A DNA stretch of 64,000 nucleotides, from the NCBI GenBank assembly GCA_014385265.1, contig JACRTJ010000005.1:62001-126000 (forward strand), given 5' to 3'. Source of the DNA: Enterocloster hominis (ex Liu et al. 2021). Lineage in GTDB: Bacteria > Bacillota > Clostridia > Lachnospirales > Lachnospiraceae. Positions 26,476 through 35,232 of the stretch are shown here, piece after piece. The notes under the pieces were generated by a model. It saw nothing but the letters and a program-made list of their open reading frames with translations, did no database searches and had not been told where the DNA came from. Position numbers and translations under genes: made by a program. Position 1 is the first letter of the stretch, and each line of letters begins with the position of its first letter.

Positions 26476-27492
26476 CTACTGCACCCACTCTCCATTGATA
26501 TTGACGTAATACTGGCCGTTGATCATCTGGCTTGTGACCATGGCCCCGCTTTCGCCGCAGTAATACCATTTTCCTCCGGTGGTTACCCAGTCGTTCATCA
26601 CGCAGTAGCCCTGTTCATTGAAGTAATACCACTTTCCATCGATCATCGCCCATACGGAGTAGGGATAGCTGCGGTTGGGATTGCACCACCACCAGCCGGC
26701 TTCCGGCTGCCAGAGCCAGGTCCCCGCCGGATCCACGGCGGCATATCCATGGGAGGTGCTGGCCGCCTGGCTGCGGATCCTGGCCGCCTCCTCGTCAGAT
26801 ACTGTCCGCTCATCTGATTCCGCCCAGCTTCCCTCATCGTACTCGCCGCGGACCGCCCGCACCCGGAACTGGTACGTTCCCGCCCCGGAGAAGTGGCCGG
26901 AGAAATTGTAGGTCAGCTTTTCCGTTGTAACTGTCTGGCCCACCTCGTCGCCGTCCTTATAAAGACGGACCTCATATTTCCTTGCGTAGTCGTTTCCTGC
27001 CCAGCCGGCCAGACCGCCCACAGCCGAATCCCACAGAGCCTCCTCCACGTCCAGGGTATAGTCCTCGTCATATTCGTAATAATCGTCCTCATCCAGCTCC
27101 GCCAGGGTCACAAGGATCGTAAGGCGGGAGGAGCTCCGGGATACGGAGGTCACGATCCCTGTCTCTTCGTCCAGAGCCACCTCGTCCTCTCCCAGGCCGG
27201 AGGCAAAAATATAGCCCTCGTCCGTCCGTAAAACGATCTTTAACCGGGGCTCATCCCCAGTCTCCCAGATATCCCCCGGCACGTTGGTCACCGTTACCGT
27301 ATCCAGATAGCAGCCCTCATGATCCACGATCACATCCACATAATCGCCGTCTCCGTATTCTCCCGCATGGATCCCGGATTCGATCTCCAGGGTAATATCC
27401 TCGATCCGCTCCGAAGCCAGAGCCGGGAATCCCAGGGCAGCCGTCATAAGCGCCGTAGTCAGGGTCAGCCGTAATTTATTCTTCCGTATCAT
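26476..27492 (-). CDS. Secreted protein with C-terminal cell-wall-binding (WYYF) repeats
   Basis: A 338-residue exported protein. The start at 27492 has AAGGAGG upstream; it opens with MIRKNKLRL and a hydrophobic segment ending in an ALA-SE signal peptidase I site near residue 25. Residues 30-210 form acidic beta-rich domains with Asp/Glu/Tyr clusters. The last 90 residues contain repeats of the type GKWYYFNEQGY and GKWYYCGESGA, matching choline/glucan-binding (CW_binding) repeats that attach proteins to wall polymers. No catalytic domain is recognised, so it is probably a structural or adhesive surface protein. Confidence 0.78.
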   Translation of the reverse strand: MIRKNKLRLTLTTALMTAALGFPALASERIEDITLEIESGIHAGEYGDGDYVDVIVDHEGCYLDTVTVTNVPGDIWETGDEPRLKIVLRTDEGYIFASGLGEDEVALDEETGIVTSVSRSSSRLTILVTLAELDEDDYYEYDEDYTLDVEEALWDSAVGGLAGWAGNDYARKYEVRLYKDGDEVGQTVTTEKLTYNFSGHFSGAGTYQFRVRAVRGEYDEGSWAESDERTVSDEEAARIRSQAASTSHGYAAVDPAGTWLWQPEAGWWWCNPNRSYPYSVWAMIDGKWYYFNEQGYCVMNDWVTTGGKWYYCGESGAMVTSQMINGQYYVNINGEWVQ

Positions 27493-27671
27493 GGTATTCC
27501 TCCTTATGCCGCTGCCGCGGACCTTAATTTCTGTATAAAAAGAGTATACCACATTCTTCCTTTTTAATCTTAAGATTTCTCCCGCAAAACTCGGGCAAAA
27601 TTGTGGCAAAATGCAACCATTCTGAAGACTGGAGCCGCGCAGGCTTCCGATCCGGCCTTCCCCGGCCCCGG

Positions 27672-28295
27672 TCAGTCCTCCCCCCGCAGGTGGCTCCGCA
27701 CCTGGCTTAAGAGCATCTGCATGGCCACCCGGTTGCAGCCGCCCTCGGGAACGATGATGCTGGCGTTCCTCTTACTGGGCTCCACAAACTGCTCATGCAT
27801 GGGCTTCACCGTGTTTATATACTGGCCGATCACGGATTCCAGGCTCCTGCCGCGCTCCACCACATCCCTCTGGATCCTGCGGATGATGCGGATATCTGCA
27901 TCTGTATCCACGAATACCCGGATATCCATGAGATCGCAGAGGCTGCGGTTTTCAAAGATCAGGATCCCCTCCACGATCACCACCTGCCGCGGCTGTATGG
28001 TCCGGGTCCTTCCGCTTCTATTATATACCGCATAATCATAAACGGGACATTCCACCGGCCGTCCCTGCTTCAGCTCCATCAGATGGCGGATCAGAAGCTC
28101 CGTATCAAAGGCATTGGGATGGTCGTAGTTTAAAAGCTTTCTTTCTTCCAGGGTCAGATCCTCGTAGTGCTTATAGTAATCGTCATGCCGGATCACCGTC
28201 ACCTCTTCCGGGAACTGCTCCGCAAGCCGGGTGGTCAGCGTCGTCTTTCCGCTGCCGGAGCCGCCTGCGATCCCGATCACCAGTATGTTTTCCAT
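27672..28295 (-). CDS. udk: Uridine kinase
   Basis: A 207-residue P-loop kinase that phosphorylates uridine and cytidine in pyrimidine salvage. Walker A GIAGGSGSGKTTLT is at residues 8-21. The YYKHYEDL/NYDHPNAFDTELL stretch and PVYDYAVYNRS are the expected nucleoside-binding parts, and the length is normal. GGGAGAG precedes the ATG. It stands alone between the wall-binding protein and the AOR region. Confidence 0.95.
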   Translation of the reverse strand: MENILVIGIAGGSGSGKTTLTTRLAEQFPEEVTVIRHDDYYKHYEDLTLEERKLLNYDHPNAFDTELLIRHLMELKQGRPVECPVYDYAVYNRSGRTRTIQPRQVVIVEGILIFENRSLCDLMDIRVFVDTDADIRIIRRIQRDVVERGRSLESVIGQYINTVKPMHEQFVEPSKRNASIIVPEGGCNRVAMQMLLSQVRSHLRGED

Positions 28296-28547
28296 GGTAT
28301 CTCTCCCTTCCTATATGCCATACATTGCAGCTCATTCCAGACACACATCCGGACGAACCTCCAGGCAATTCTTACGGATATTTTACCATATCTACCATAT
28401 TCTGTTATATATATTTATAATTTTTTTATGTTCCAATCACACTTTGTACACATTTACCCCATATAATACAATTACGTTATCCGAAAGGATAACCTGCCTT
28501 TGTTTCAAGTGCTACACTTGAACACACAAAGCTTTTTCATACTCATA

Positions 28548-28622
28548 CCTGCCAGAGTTGCGTCTGGCAGGTCCCCCTTAAAACGTTTCCCGCCCTGTGT
28601 GCCAGACAGGGCGGGATTTTTT
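28548..28622 (+). repeat. Left copy of a two-hairpin direct repeat flanking the AOR operon
   Basis: The unit is a CCTGCC/GGCAGG hairpin, a GTCCCC spacer, ACGTTT and the CCCGCCCTGT hairpin, ending in a T-run. It matches 35233-35311 in the same orientation; the second hairpin is identical including its loop. The first hairpin differs by a compensatory pair (GCC/GGC against GTC/GAC), suggesting the structure is kept. Confidence 0.75.
28589..28615. terminator. Terminator downstream of the AOR operon
   Basis: A perfect ten-base GC-rich stem with a seven-base loop, 42 bases past the stop of the AOR-family gene. On the plus strand it is followed by six T; on the minus strand by AAACGTTTT, so it may act both ways. 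Confidence 0.75.
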
Positions 28623-28656
28623 CTGTTGACCAGTCTTTTGAAGAATGATCTGTTAT

Positions 28657-30219
28657 TTATTCACTGAAATACCGGTACAAAACCTTGATAAACTCTGGAA
28701 TGTTTTTCTGAACGCTCCCGGCCAGCCGCTCTCTCTGGTAGGCGGTCTCCTGTTCAATACAATCCCCGGCATAAGAGAGTAATTCCTGGGCTGTGACCCT
28801 GGCCCCGAACTTGTCAGAAGCCATCTGTGCCAGAAGCTCCAGGACCTCTCTGTTGTTCAGAAGCGCAAAGGAAGAGAAGATACAGAAGCCCAGGTTTTCC
28901 AGAACGAAGACCTGGCGGTACAGAAGCTCCATATCGTCCATATCCTGAAGCTCCGGATAAAGCTTGTCCAGATGCACCTTAAACTGCTCTTCCTGGACCA
29001 CCGACGGTTTTGTAACAAGAGCTGCCACATCCGGCCTGTCTTTAAAAAGCTCTGCCACTCCGGCAGTCCCTCCGCCGATCAGGCGTCCCAGTACGCTTCC
29101 CTTCTCCACCTCTTCCATCATGGAGAGGACCTTTTCCCTGGTGGCCGTTTCGCCTGTCGCCTTCCAGTACATGGATACCGTATATACAAATTCTGTGGTA
29201 TTTAAGCCGATCGAAAAGCCATGCCGGTTCAGCTCCTTTGCAAAGGCCGCTTCTTCAAATCCAAAGCACTGGGTCAGCGCTGCCCGTACTTCGGATTCCT
29301 CCGGCGCTGAAAATACCTCTCCTGTCCCTGCACTGTGCCGGTTTAAGCAGCCGATGACGCACATTGGCGCACAGCAGTAATTGGTCCTGCAGCCGCCTTG
29401 CTTCTCCGCTGTCTCTGCTCCTTCTCTGCTCCTTTTTTCCACCTCCGGCACCGCCTGGCGGCTTTTTAAAAGGTGGATCAAGGTAATGGAGCCCAGTCCC
29501 GGCAGAGCGCCGCCGCAGATCTCGTTGTCCATGATGATCTTTGCCAGACGCTTTCCGGTATCACGAAACGCCTCTTTGTTCACACAGGGGCTTCCAAAAT
29601 ATGTCTGTGCCTTTAAAACAACGGCACGCAGGCCCTTGCTTCCCGGGATATCGCCGACTCCGCTCCGGGGACAATAAAATCTTGGCTGTCCCTCTGGATA
29701 AGTCACGAAAATACTGGCCAGCGGCATCATACGGTCCGCAGCCTGGCCGGTTCCGATGATGGCGCAGTCCTCGCCAAACTGCTTTCTGAGCATATCCACC
29801 ATCTCTGCTGTCGTATGGTCCTCAAGCTCCGGCATACACATAAGCTCTGCCCCGTTCGGATCCACGAAGATGACTGCATTCCGTTTTTCATATTTTCCCG
29901 TTACTACAATGGATGCTATATCCAGAGACGCCAGCTTCTGGGGAAAATCTCCGGTGATACTGGAAACACAGAGCCCCTTTTTCCCCTCTCCCTTTGACAT
30001 GATAAGGCCCCTGGTGGCGCTGGGCGCCATGTTTCCTGTAAAAAGGCCCGGTGTGTAAATGACCGCATTTTCCGCATCCAGCCGTCCGCAGGAATCCGGC
30101 ACGTGCTCCTTCAAAAGGCGCATGGCCAGCCCCCGGCCGTAATCCCTCCCTGGTCCAAAGGTATACTCGCTCTCCCCGATCTGCCCCTCGGACAGATCCA
30201 CCGTGATGATCTTTGACAT
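28657..30219 (-). CDS. Divergent aldehyde ferredoxin oxidoreductase (AOR) family protein
   Basis: A 520-residue member of the tungsten/molybdenum pterin AOR family, shorter than the usual 600 or so. N-terminal features fit: GRDYGRGLAMRLL near residue 25, TGNMAPSATRG near residue 61 and a YCPRSGVGDIPGSKGLRAVVL stretch before residue 203. The [4Fe-4S] ligands appear as Cys283, Cys287, Cys291 and Cys446 (NLGFC), so the first spacing is Cx3C instead of the usual Cx2C. The enzyme would oxidise an aldehyde or reduce a substrate with ferredoxin electrons; its substrate is unknown. It is the last gene of an ABC-importer operon. Start set at 30219 behind GGGAGGGG. Confidence 0.8.
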   Translation of the reverse strand: MSKIITVDLSEGQIGESEYTFGPGRDYGRGLAMRLLKEHVPDSCGRLDAENAVIYTPGLFTGNMAPSATRGLIMSKGEGKKGLCVSSITGDFPQKLASLDIASIVVTGKYEKRNAVIFVDPNGAELMCMPELEDHTTAEMVDMLRKQFGEDCAIIGTGQAADRMMPLASIFVTYPEGQPRFYCPRSGVGDIPGSKGLRAVVLKAQTYFGSPCVNKEAFRDTGKRLAKIIMDNEICGGALPGLGSITLIHLLKSRQAVPEVEKRSREGAETAEKQGGCRTNYCCAPMCVIGCLNRHSAGTGEVFSAPEESEVRAALTQCFGFEEAAFAKELNRHGFSIGLNTTEFVYTVSMYWKATGETATREKVLSMMEEVEKGSVLGRLIGGGTAGVAELFKDRPDVAALVTKPSVVQEEQFKVHLDKLYPELQDMDDMELLYRQVFVLENLGFCIFSSFALLNNREVLELLAQMASDKFGARVTAQELLSYAGDCIEQETAYQRERLAGSVQKNIPEFIKVLYRYFSE

Positions 30220-30237
30220 TTTTCTTTCCCCTCCCAT

Positions 30238-30987
30238 TTATTTTTCACTGAAAAAAAGACTGCTCTCGATCAGGCGGCGGCTGTAAGGATGTGCCGCCTC
30301 TTCTAAGAACCGGCCAAACGGCAGGTCCTCAACGATCCTTCCCCCAAAAAGCACTGCGATCCGGTCCCAGCGGGCCACTGAAAAGTCAATATCGTGGACG
30401 ACAGACAGGATGCTCACCTTTCTTTCCCTTTTCAGCCGGTGAAGGACGTCTAGGACCTCGTCTTCTCCATCCTTATCCAGCATGGAGGTAGACTCATCTG
30501 TGATCAGAAGCTTCGGCCTGGGGATCAGGGCTCTGGCAATGCAGATCCGCTGAAGCTGACCGCCGGAAAACTGCTCCATTTTTTTATCCATATCTCCCAG
30601 AAGCTCCGGCGCCGTCTGGAAAAGCGCCTCCTCCATAGGAATACAGCCGCGCCCATGCCGTTTCATGACCCGCTCCGTTTCACCCAGGGTCTGGCGAAGC
30701 GTATTGGTGAGCTCAACGGCGCTGTACGGATCCTGAAAGATATACTGGATATCTGCCAGCTCCTCTGGGCTCCTTTTCCGATACGTGCCCAAAAGACGTT
30801 TTCCATCCAGAAGCACCTCCCCCGAATCCGGGCATTGGCTCCCACAGATGATCCGGGCCAGAGTTGTTTTTCCGCCTCCCGTTTCTCCTGCCAGCAAAAG
30901 GCTTTCCCCATCCAAAAGCGTGAAGCAGACTGAAGACAGGACCGCTTTTTCATCGTAGCTTTTTGTCACATTTCTGATTTCCAGCAT
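30238..30987 (-). CDS. ABC importer ATPase, short NikE/DppF-like
   Basis: A 249-residue ATPase with Walker A GETGGGKTT near residue 35, signature FSGGQLQRICIARAL near residue 140 and Walker B LLITDEST. It lacks the 60-80 residue C-terminal oligopeptide (HPY-type) extension of OppF, so it resembles nickel-type NikE. It overlaps the preceding ATPase gene by 22 bases and lies 18 bases before the AOR start. It would pair with that ATPase to drive the importer. Confidence 0.87.
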   Translation of the reverse strand: MLEIRNVTKSYDEKAVLSSVCFTLLDGESLLLAGETGGGKTTLARIICGSQCPDSGEVLLDGKRLLGTYRKRSPEELADIQYIFQDPYSAVELTNTLRQTLGETERVMKRHGRGCIPMEEALFQTAPELLGDMDKKMEQFSGGQLQRICIARALIPRPKLLITDESTSMLDKDGEDEVLDVLHRLKRERKVSILSVVHDIDFSVARWDRIAVLFGGRIVEDLPFGRFLEEAAHPYSRRLIESSLFFSEK

Positions 30988-31619
30988 TTTTCTCCCTCCG
31001 AAAGCTCCACGATCCGGTCCACAGCCTTTTCCAGAAATGGCCGCTGATGGGCCGTCATCAGGATCGTTGTCGTTCCTTTAATGGACCATATGTACTCCAG
31101 GATCCGCCGCAGAGTGATAAAGTCGATGGCAGAGGACGGCTCATCCATAAAAAGGAGCTCCGGTTCTTTTAGCATCGCAAGGGCGATCACGATCCTCTGC
31201 TTCTGCCCCCCGGACAGCGTACTGGGATATCTGGAAAAAAGCTCCTCTGAAAGAGCCAGTTTCTGGAACAGCTCCTCTGCCTCCCCGCTTCCCCGGCGTC
31301 CGCAGGCCGAAAGGACCGCGTCTATATGCTCCCAGACCTTCATCCTGGGGTTTAAGGCACTCTGGGCAAACTGCGGGATATAGCTGATCTTTTCAAACCG
31401 TTCCATCCCCCATAAAGACAGATCCCGTCCAAGAAGCTCTGCCCTCTCATAGGAAAAGGCACTGTCCGGAAGCTCTCCCAAAAGAAACGAAAACAGCGAT
31501 GTTTTTCCGCATCCGCTTTTTCCCGCTATGCCCACTGCCTCCCCCTTTTTTACGGAAATATCCGGATAGGCCAGCTTTCTTTTTCCATAAAAAATGGAAA
31601 GTCCCTGTATTTCTATCAT
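30966..31619 (-). CDS. ABC importer ATPase, short NikD/DppD-like
   Basis: A 217-residue ATPase. Walker A GKSGCGKTS near residue 33, the Q-loop, LSGGQKQRIVIALAM near residue 134 and Walker B ELLFMDEPSS are intact. At 217 residues it is a bare nucleotide-binding domain, much shorter than OppD (about 330). It overlaps the upstream permease by four bases and the downstream ATPase by 22. It is the first of the two ATPases in this operon. Confidence 0.87.
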   Translation of the reverse strand: MIEIQGLSIFYGKRKLAYPDISVKKGEAVGIAGKSGCGKTSLFSFLLGELPDSAFSYERAELLGRDLSLWGMERFEKISYIPQFAQSALNPRMKVWEHIDAVLSACGRRGSGEAEELFQKLALSEELFSRYPSTLSGGQKQRIVIALAMLKEPELLFMDEPSSAIDFITLRRILEYIWSIKGTTTILMTAHQRPFLEKAVDRIVELSEGEKCWKSEM

Positions 31620-32428
31620 ACCTTCCCCTCATCAAATACCAGTACGGAGAGTACCGCCACATAAACGACCACACAGATCATTGCCGGGAGCAGATACCAG
31701 CACCAGGTATTGTCGTAAAAGAAATTTTCATAATTTAACGCACTGCGGATCAGCCTTCCCCAGGTCTTTAAAAGCGGATCCCCCAAGCCAAAAAATGCCA
31801 GCGTAGTCTCATAGGTGACCGCCCGGCTGGCCTGCATCATAAAAAGCGTTCCGATCACCGGATATCCGTCATGCCACAGCTTCCGGATCACATCCCACAT
31901 ATTTCCTCCTATCAGCATGGTATATGCTACCTTATTGGAGGAAAAACAGGCGGAAAGCCTGGACCTTGCGATCCGGAAGACCCGGGGCCAGGAAAAAAAT
32001 ATCATGCTGAGGATGGTATTTGTACAGGTTGGCGCTGCAAAGGCCGCCACAAAAAGGATCAAGAGAATATCCGGGATGATCAGAAACACCGTTGCCAGAT
32101 GATTGATCCCCCGCCCTATCCTCGGAAAATAAAGAGAGGCAAACGCCAGCACCGTTCCAAGGGAGACGCTTCCCAGGGCCGCTGTCAGCGAAAACAGCAT
32201 GGTATACCGGAACCCGCTCAGCACCATGGAAAAAATATCATGCCCCATTTCATCGGTTCCCAGAAGATGGACCCGTCCCGGCGGCAGAAGGGCCGGGGAC
32301 GAAAAATCATCCGGAGGAAACGGAGAAAATATGGGGCCGAAAGCTGCTGCAAGAAAATAAAAAATGCAGATCCCTGCACAGATCCGCTGGACAGCAGAAA
32401 GCCTGGACCATATTTTTTTCATATTCAC
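31616..32428 (-). CDS. ABC importer permease, OppC/NikC-like
   Basis: A 270-residue permease with about six membrane helices. The start has a short cytoplasmic N-terminus, then LLPPGRVHLLGTDEMGHDIFS near residue 48, the LGTDxxGxD motif typical of OppC/DppC/NikC. The EAA-like coupling loop is weakly conserved. It begins directly after the OppB-like gene and overlaps the next ATPase gene by four bases. Confidence 0.88.
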   Translation of the reverse strand: MNMKKIWSRLSAVQRICAGICIFYFLAAAFGPIFSPFPPDDFSSPALLPPGRVHLLGTDEMGHDIFSMVLSGFRYTMLFSLTAALGSVSLGTVLAFASLYFPRIGRGINHLATVFLIIPDILLILFVAAFAAPTCTNTILSMIFFSWPRVFRIARSRLSACFSSNKVAYTMLIGGNMWDVIRKLWHDGYPVIGTLFMMQASRAVTYETTLAFFGLGDPLLKTWGRLIRSALNYENFFYDNTWCWYLLPAMICVVVYVAVLSVLVFDEGKV

Positions 32429-33379
32429 CTACCTCCTGGAGATCTGCTGGATCAGGAATTCAAAAATGGCGTTGATCACCAGCGCCAGCGTACAGACAGT
32501 CAGCAGGATCCCCTGCATCAGCGGGTAATCCCGGTTGGCCGTCGCAGTCCGGAGAAGCATTCCGATCCCCGGATATGCAAAAACCGCCTCCACAAACATC
32601 GTTCCCGCCACACAGGAAATACTCTGGATGCTGAGCTTTCCGAGGATCTCCGGAAGAATATTCCGGAAAAAATATTTTTTTTCAATTATATTCTGCGTAA
32701 GATTTAAGTAAACGGCCATCCGTACAAACTGCTGCTTTTTGATCCGCACCGTACTGTTATATGTAAAGACAGCAATACCGGGGATCTCTGAAAGGATCAT
32801 GACCGTCAGCGGAAGCACCATATGGTAAAGCACATCCAGAAGAAAGCCCTCGGAAGACGGGTGCATCCCAACGCTGTACGCTCCCCTTGACGGAAACCAG
32901 GAAAGCCGGTAGGAGAACAAAAGCCGCAGGCTCTCTGCAAGAAGAAAGACAGGTACTGCCTGCAGCAGGATCAGAGGAAAAAGCCGTACCGGACTGCTCC
33001 CTTCCTTAAGCCCTGCCCGCATCCCATACCAGACGCCGATGCACGTACTGACTGTCATCGCAAGTCCCGCCAAAAGGAGGCTGTATCCAAGACTTTCCCC
33101 GATCATGTCTGCGACCTTCCGTTTTCCGGTCAGGGAGTAGCCCAGATCCCCGGAAAGAAGATGTTTTAAATAAAGAAGGAACTGCACCGCTTCCGGTTTT
33201 TCCGGGGCGTAATACTCCCGGAATGTATCCGGAAAGGCCTCCATATTCTGGGAAGCCGTCGCCTCATCCAGCACAGACAGGGGGCTTCCCGGCAAAAAAC
33301 GCGGAAGGAAAAAACTGATGCACAGGATCAGCACCAGATAAAGTCCGTATGTCCGAACCATTTTCCCCCCACGTTTCAT
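32429..33379 (-). CDS. ABC importer permease, OppB/NikB-like
   Basis: A 316-residue permease. The GDLGYSLTGKRKVADMI stretch near residue 80 is the family's GDxGxS motif, and the coupling loop and six helices are in the usual places. I placed the start at 33379 because AGAGGA lies just before it. It is 29 bases after the binding-protein gene and abuts the OppC-like gene. Confidence 0.87.
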   Translation of the reverse strand: MKRGGKMVRTYGLYLVLILCISFFLPRFLPGSPLSVLDEATASQNMEAFPDTFREYYAPEKPEAVQFLLYLKHLLSGDLGYSLTGKRKVADMIGESLGYSLLLAGLAMTVSTCIGVWYGMRAGLKEGSSPVRLFPLILLQAVPVFLLAESLRLLFSYRLSWFPSRGAYSVGMHPSSEGFLLDVLYHMVLPLTVMILSEIPGIAVFTYNSTVRIKKQQFVRMAVYLNLTQNIIEKKYFFRNILPEILGKLSIQSISCVAGTMFVEAVFAYPGIGMLLRTATANRDYPLMQGILLTVCTLALVINAIFEFLIQQISRR

Positions 33380-33408
33380 AAAAGTCCTCTTTCGTCTGTA
33401 CTGCTCCG

Positions 33409-35109
33409 CTACTGTGCCTTCCACTGGCCGGAAACGAAGACAAGCTTATTCATAATAAACGGAACTGCAATGGAGATCCCATCCGGCGTATAATAAAAGC
33501 CGTCAAAAATCGTATTGTTATAAGCGGCGACTGCCTTCTTATAGTATAAGGTCAGACAGGGAAGCTCTTCTGCGATGATCTCCTGAAGTTCGTTCACCTG
33601 TTGGTGACGTTTTGCATCGTCCTGCTCCACTGCGGATTCATTATAGATCCTGTTATATTCCTCGCTTTCCCAGGTCGTTCCGCCCTGTCCGGTTACGGAA
33701 GGAGCTCCGTCTGCGCCGACTGTTGCAAAACGGGACAGGAACACCGGATCGCCGCCGAAGGAGCCGTTGGTATTAAAGGCAAGCTCAAAGTTTCCTTCGC
33801 TGATGGCTGCCTTTACCGTTGCATCATCGGCGCTCTGCGGAACCAGCTCGATCCCCACGGCTTTCATATAAGATACTAAAAGCTCCGCCAGCTTTTCATC
33901 ATTCTCCGTGAAGGTCAGCGTATAGGACATCTCTTCTCCGTTGTATTCCAGGATCCCGTCCCCGTTGCTGTCTGCTGCCCCTGCCTCGGAAAGCATTTTC
34001 TTCGCTGTCTCCACATCATACGCATACTGACGGACGTCCGGGTTGTACCAGGGCGTTCCGGGCTGTACATGGCCGGCAGATCCCGGATAGCCGGCTCCGC
34101 CGTAAGCCTTCTCTACGATCTCATCCAGATTGACTGCATGATACATGGCCTGACGGATCTCCTTTACAGCCATTGCCTCTTCGTCAAAATTAAAATAAAG
34201 TCTTGTTACGGAAAGGCCCGGGCCCTCTAATACTGTGTATTCCGGAGAATCCTTTAAGGACATTGCCGCCTTATAGCTGATATTGGGAGCCGCAGCAATC
34301 TCCCCGCTTAACAGCGCTTCCTTGGAATCGCCTCCGGAAACATTGGCGATCACCAGCTTGTCGATCTGGACATCCCCATAGAAGTAATCTTCATTTGCCT
34401 TAAGCGTATACGTTCCTGCTGCCGAATCATAATTTTCCAGGATGAACGGGCCTGTGGAAATTGCCGCCTCCGGCTCTGTGAACGTCTCCGGCTCCGTCAC
34501 ATTCTCCCATATATGCTTGGGAAGGATCGGAAGGCTTCCTGCCACATCGCTCAAAAACGGATTATACGTCTTATTCAGCTTAATTTCCACCGTATGCTCA
34601 TCCACAACGGACGCTTCCTCCACCATGGACACGGATACCCATTTATAGGGATGTTCCTTCATATAATCAAAGGTAAACTTTACATCCTCTGCCGTAAAAG
34701 GAGTGCCGTCTGTAAAGGATACGCCCTTTCTCAGCTGGAATGTATAGGTCAGTCCATCCTCAGACACAGAATAGTCCTCTGCCAGATAGGGGATCAGACC
34801 GGACTCATCCTTCCACATCAGCGTGTCAAAAATATAGCTGAGCGTCATATAACCCTGGCCCTTGGGGGAGATCGTATAAACGGATGGGAAACCAAAATCC
34901 CCGTTTCCGCTGACCGTAAGGATCCGCTCTTTCCTCTTTTCCGTATCCTGTGCCGTCTCTGCCGCCGTCGTTTCCTTCTCTTCGGCCGCCGTTGTCTCTG
35001 CCTCTGTGCTTACCGCTGTCTCTGTTTTCGCACCAGACCCACAGCCAGTTATCATACTGGCTGCGATCGCAGCCGCAGTAAATCCTGCCAGTACCTTCTT
35101 CGTTTTCAC
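33409..35109 (-). CDS. ABC importer substrate-binding lipoprotein, Dpp/Nik family
   Basis: A 566-residue binding protein of the peptide/nickel family. The GTG start at 35109 is behind GGGAGG; the upstream ATG would overlap the -10 of the promoter, so it is excluded. The signal peptide ends in MITGC, an acceptable lipobox, followed by a Thr/Glu/Ala-rich linker. LAEDYSVSEDGLTYTFQLRKGVSFTDGTPFTAEDV is the family hallmark (residues about 90-125). A DSNGDGILEYNG segment near residue 390 resembles a calcium-binding EF-loop. The ligand is unknown: peptide, metal chelate or other. Confidence 0.88.
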   Translation of the reverse strand: MKTKKVLAGFTAAAIAASMITGCGSGAKTETAVSTEAETTAAEEKETTAAETAQDTEKRKERILTVSGNGDFGFPSVYTISPKGQGYMTLSYIFDTLMWKDESGLIPYLAEDYSVSEDGLTYTFQLRKGVSFTDGTPFTAEDVKFTFDYMKEHPYKWVSVSMVEEASVVDEHTVEIKLNKTYNPFLSDVAGSLPILPKHIWENVTEPETFTEPEAAISTGPFILENYDSAAGTYTLKANEDYFYGDVQIDKLVIANVSGGDSKEALLSGEIAAAPNISYKAAMSLKDSPEYTVLEGPGLSVTRLYFNFDEEAMAVKEIRQAMYHAVNLDEIVEKAYGGAGYPGSAGHVQPGTPWYNPDVRQYAYDVETAKKMLSEAGAADSNGDGILEYNGEEMSYTLTFTENDEKLAELLVSYMKAVGIELVPQSADDATVKAAISEGNFELAFNTNGSFGGDPVFLSRFATVGADGAPSVTGQGGTTWESEEYNRIYNESAVEQDDAKRHQQVNELQEIIAEELPCLTLYYKKAVAAYNNTIFDGFYYTPDGISIAVPFIMNKLVFVSGQWKAQ

Positions 35110-35143
35110 TTTTTCTTCCTCCCAAATATTCTCAATGTTTTTC

Positions 35144-35171
35144 ATTATATCAGACAGCTAATAGAAATCAA
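35144..35171 (-). promoter_or_regulatory. Promoter of the ABC-AOR operon
   Basis: On the minus strand: TTGATT, 16 bases, TATAAT. Transcription would start near 35138, leaving about 29 bases before the GTG at 35109. Confidence 0.7.
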
Positions 35172-35232
35172 GTGTTTGCATATGGTATAGCTTTTTCCTT
35201 TACATCTCATACATCGTATAGAAATTTTCATT

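Larger units (their letters stand above)
28474..28622 (+). ncRNA. Candidate structured small RNA with four hairpins
   Basis: In the 361-base gap between udk and the AOR gene, a perfect TATAAT (28462-28467) on the plus strand is followed by four consecutive stem-loops: GTTATCC/GGATAAC, TTCAAGTG/CACTTGAA (28504-28522), CCTGCCAGA/TCTGGCAGG (28548-28571) and CCCGCCCTGT/ACAGGGCGGG (28589-28615). The last is followed by TTTTTT. This is the layout of a short terminated transcript of about 150 bases. No convincing -35 was found. I do not recognise the RNA family, and no open reading frame is present on that strand. Confidence 0.35.
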
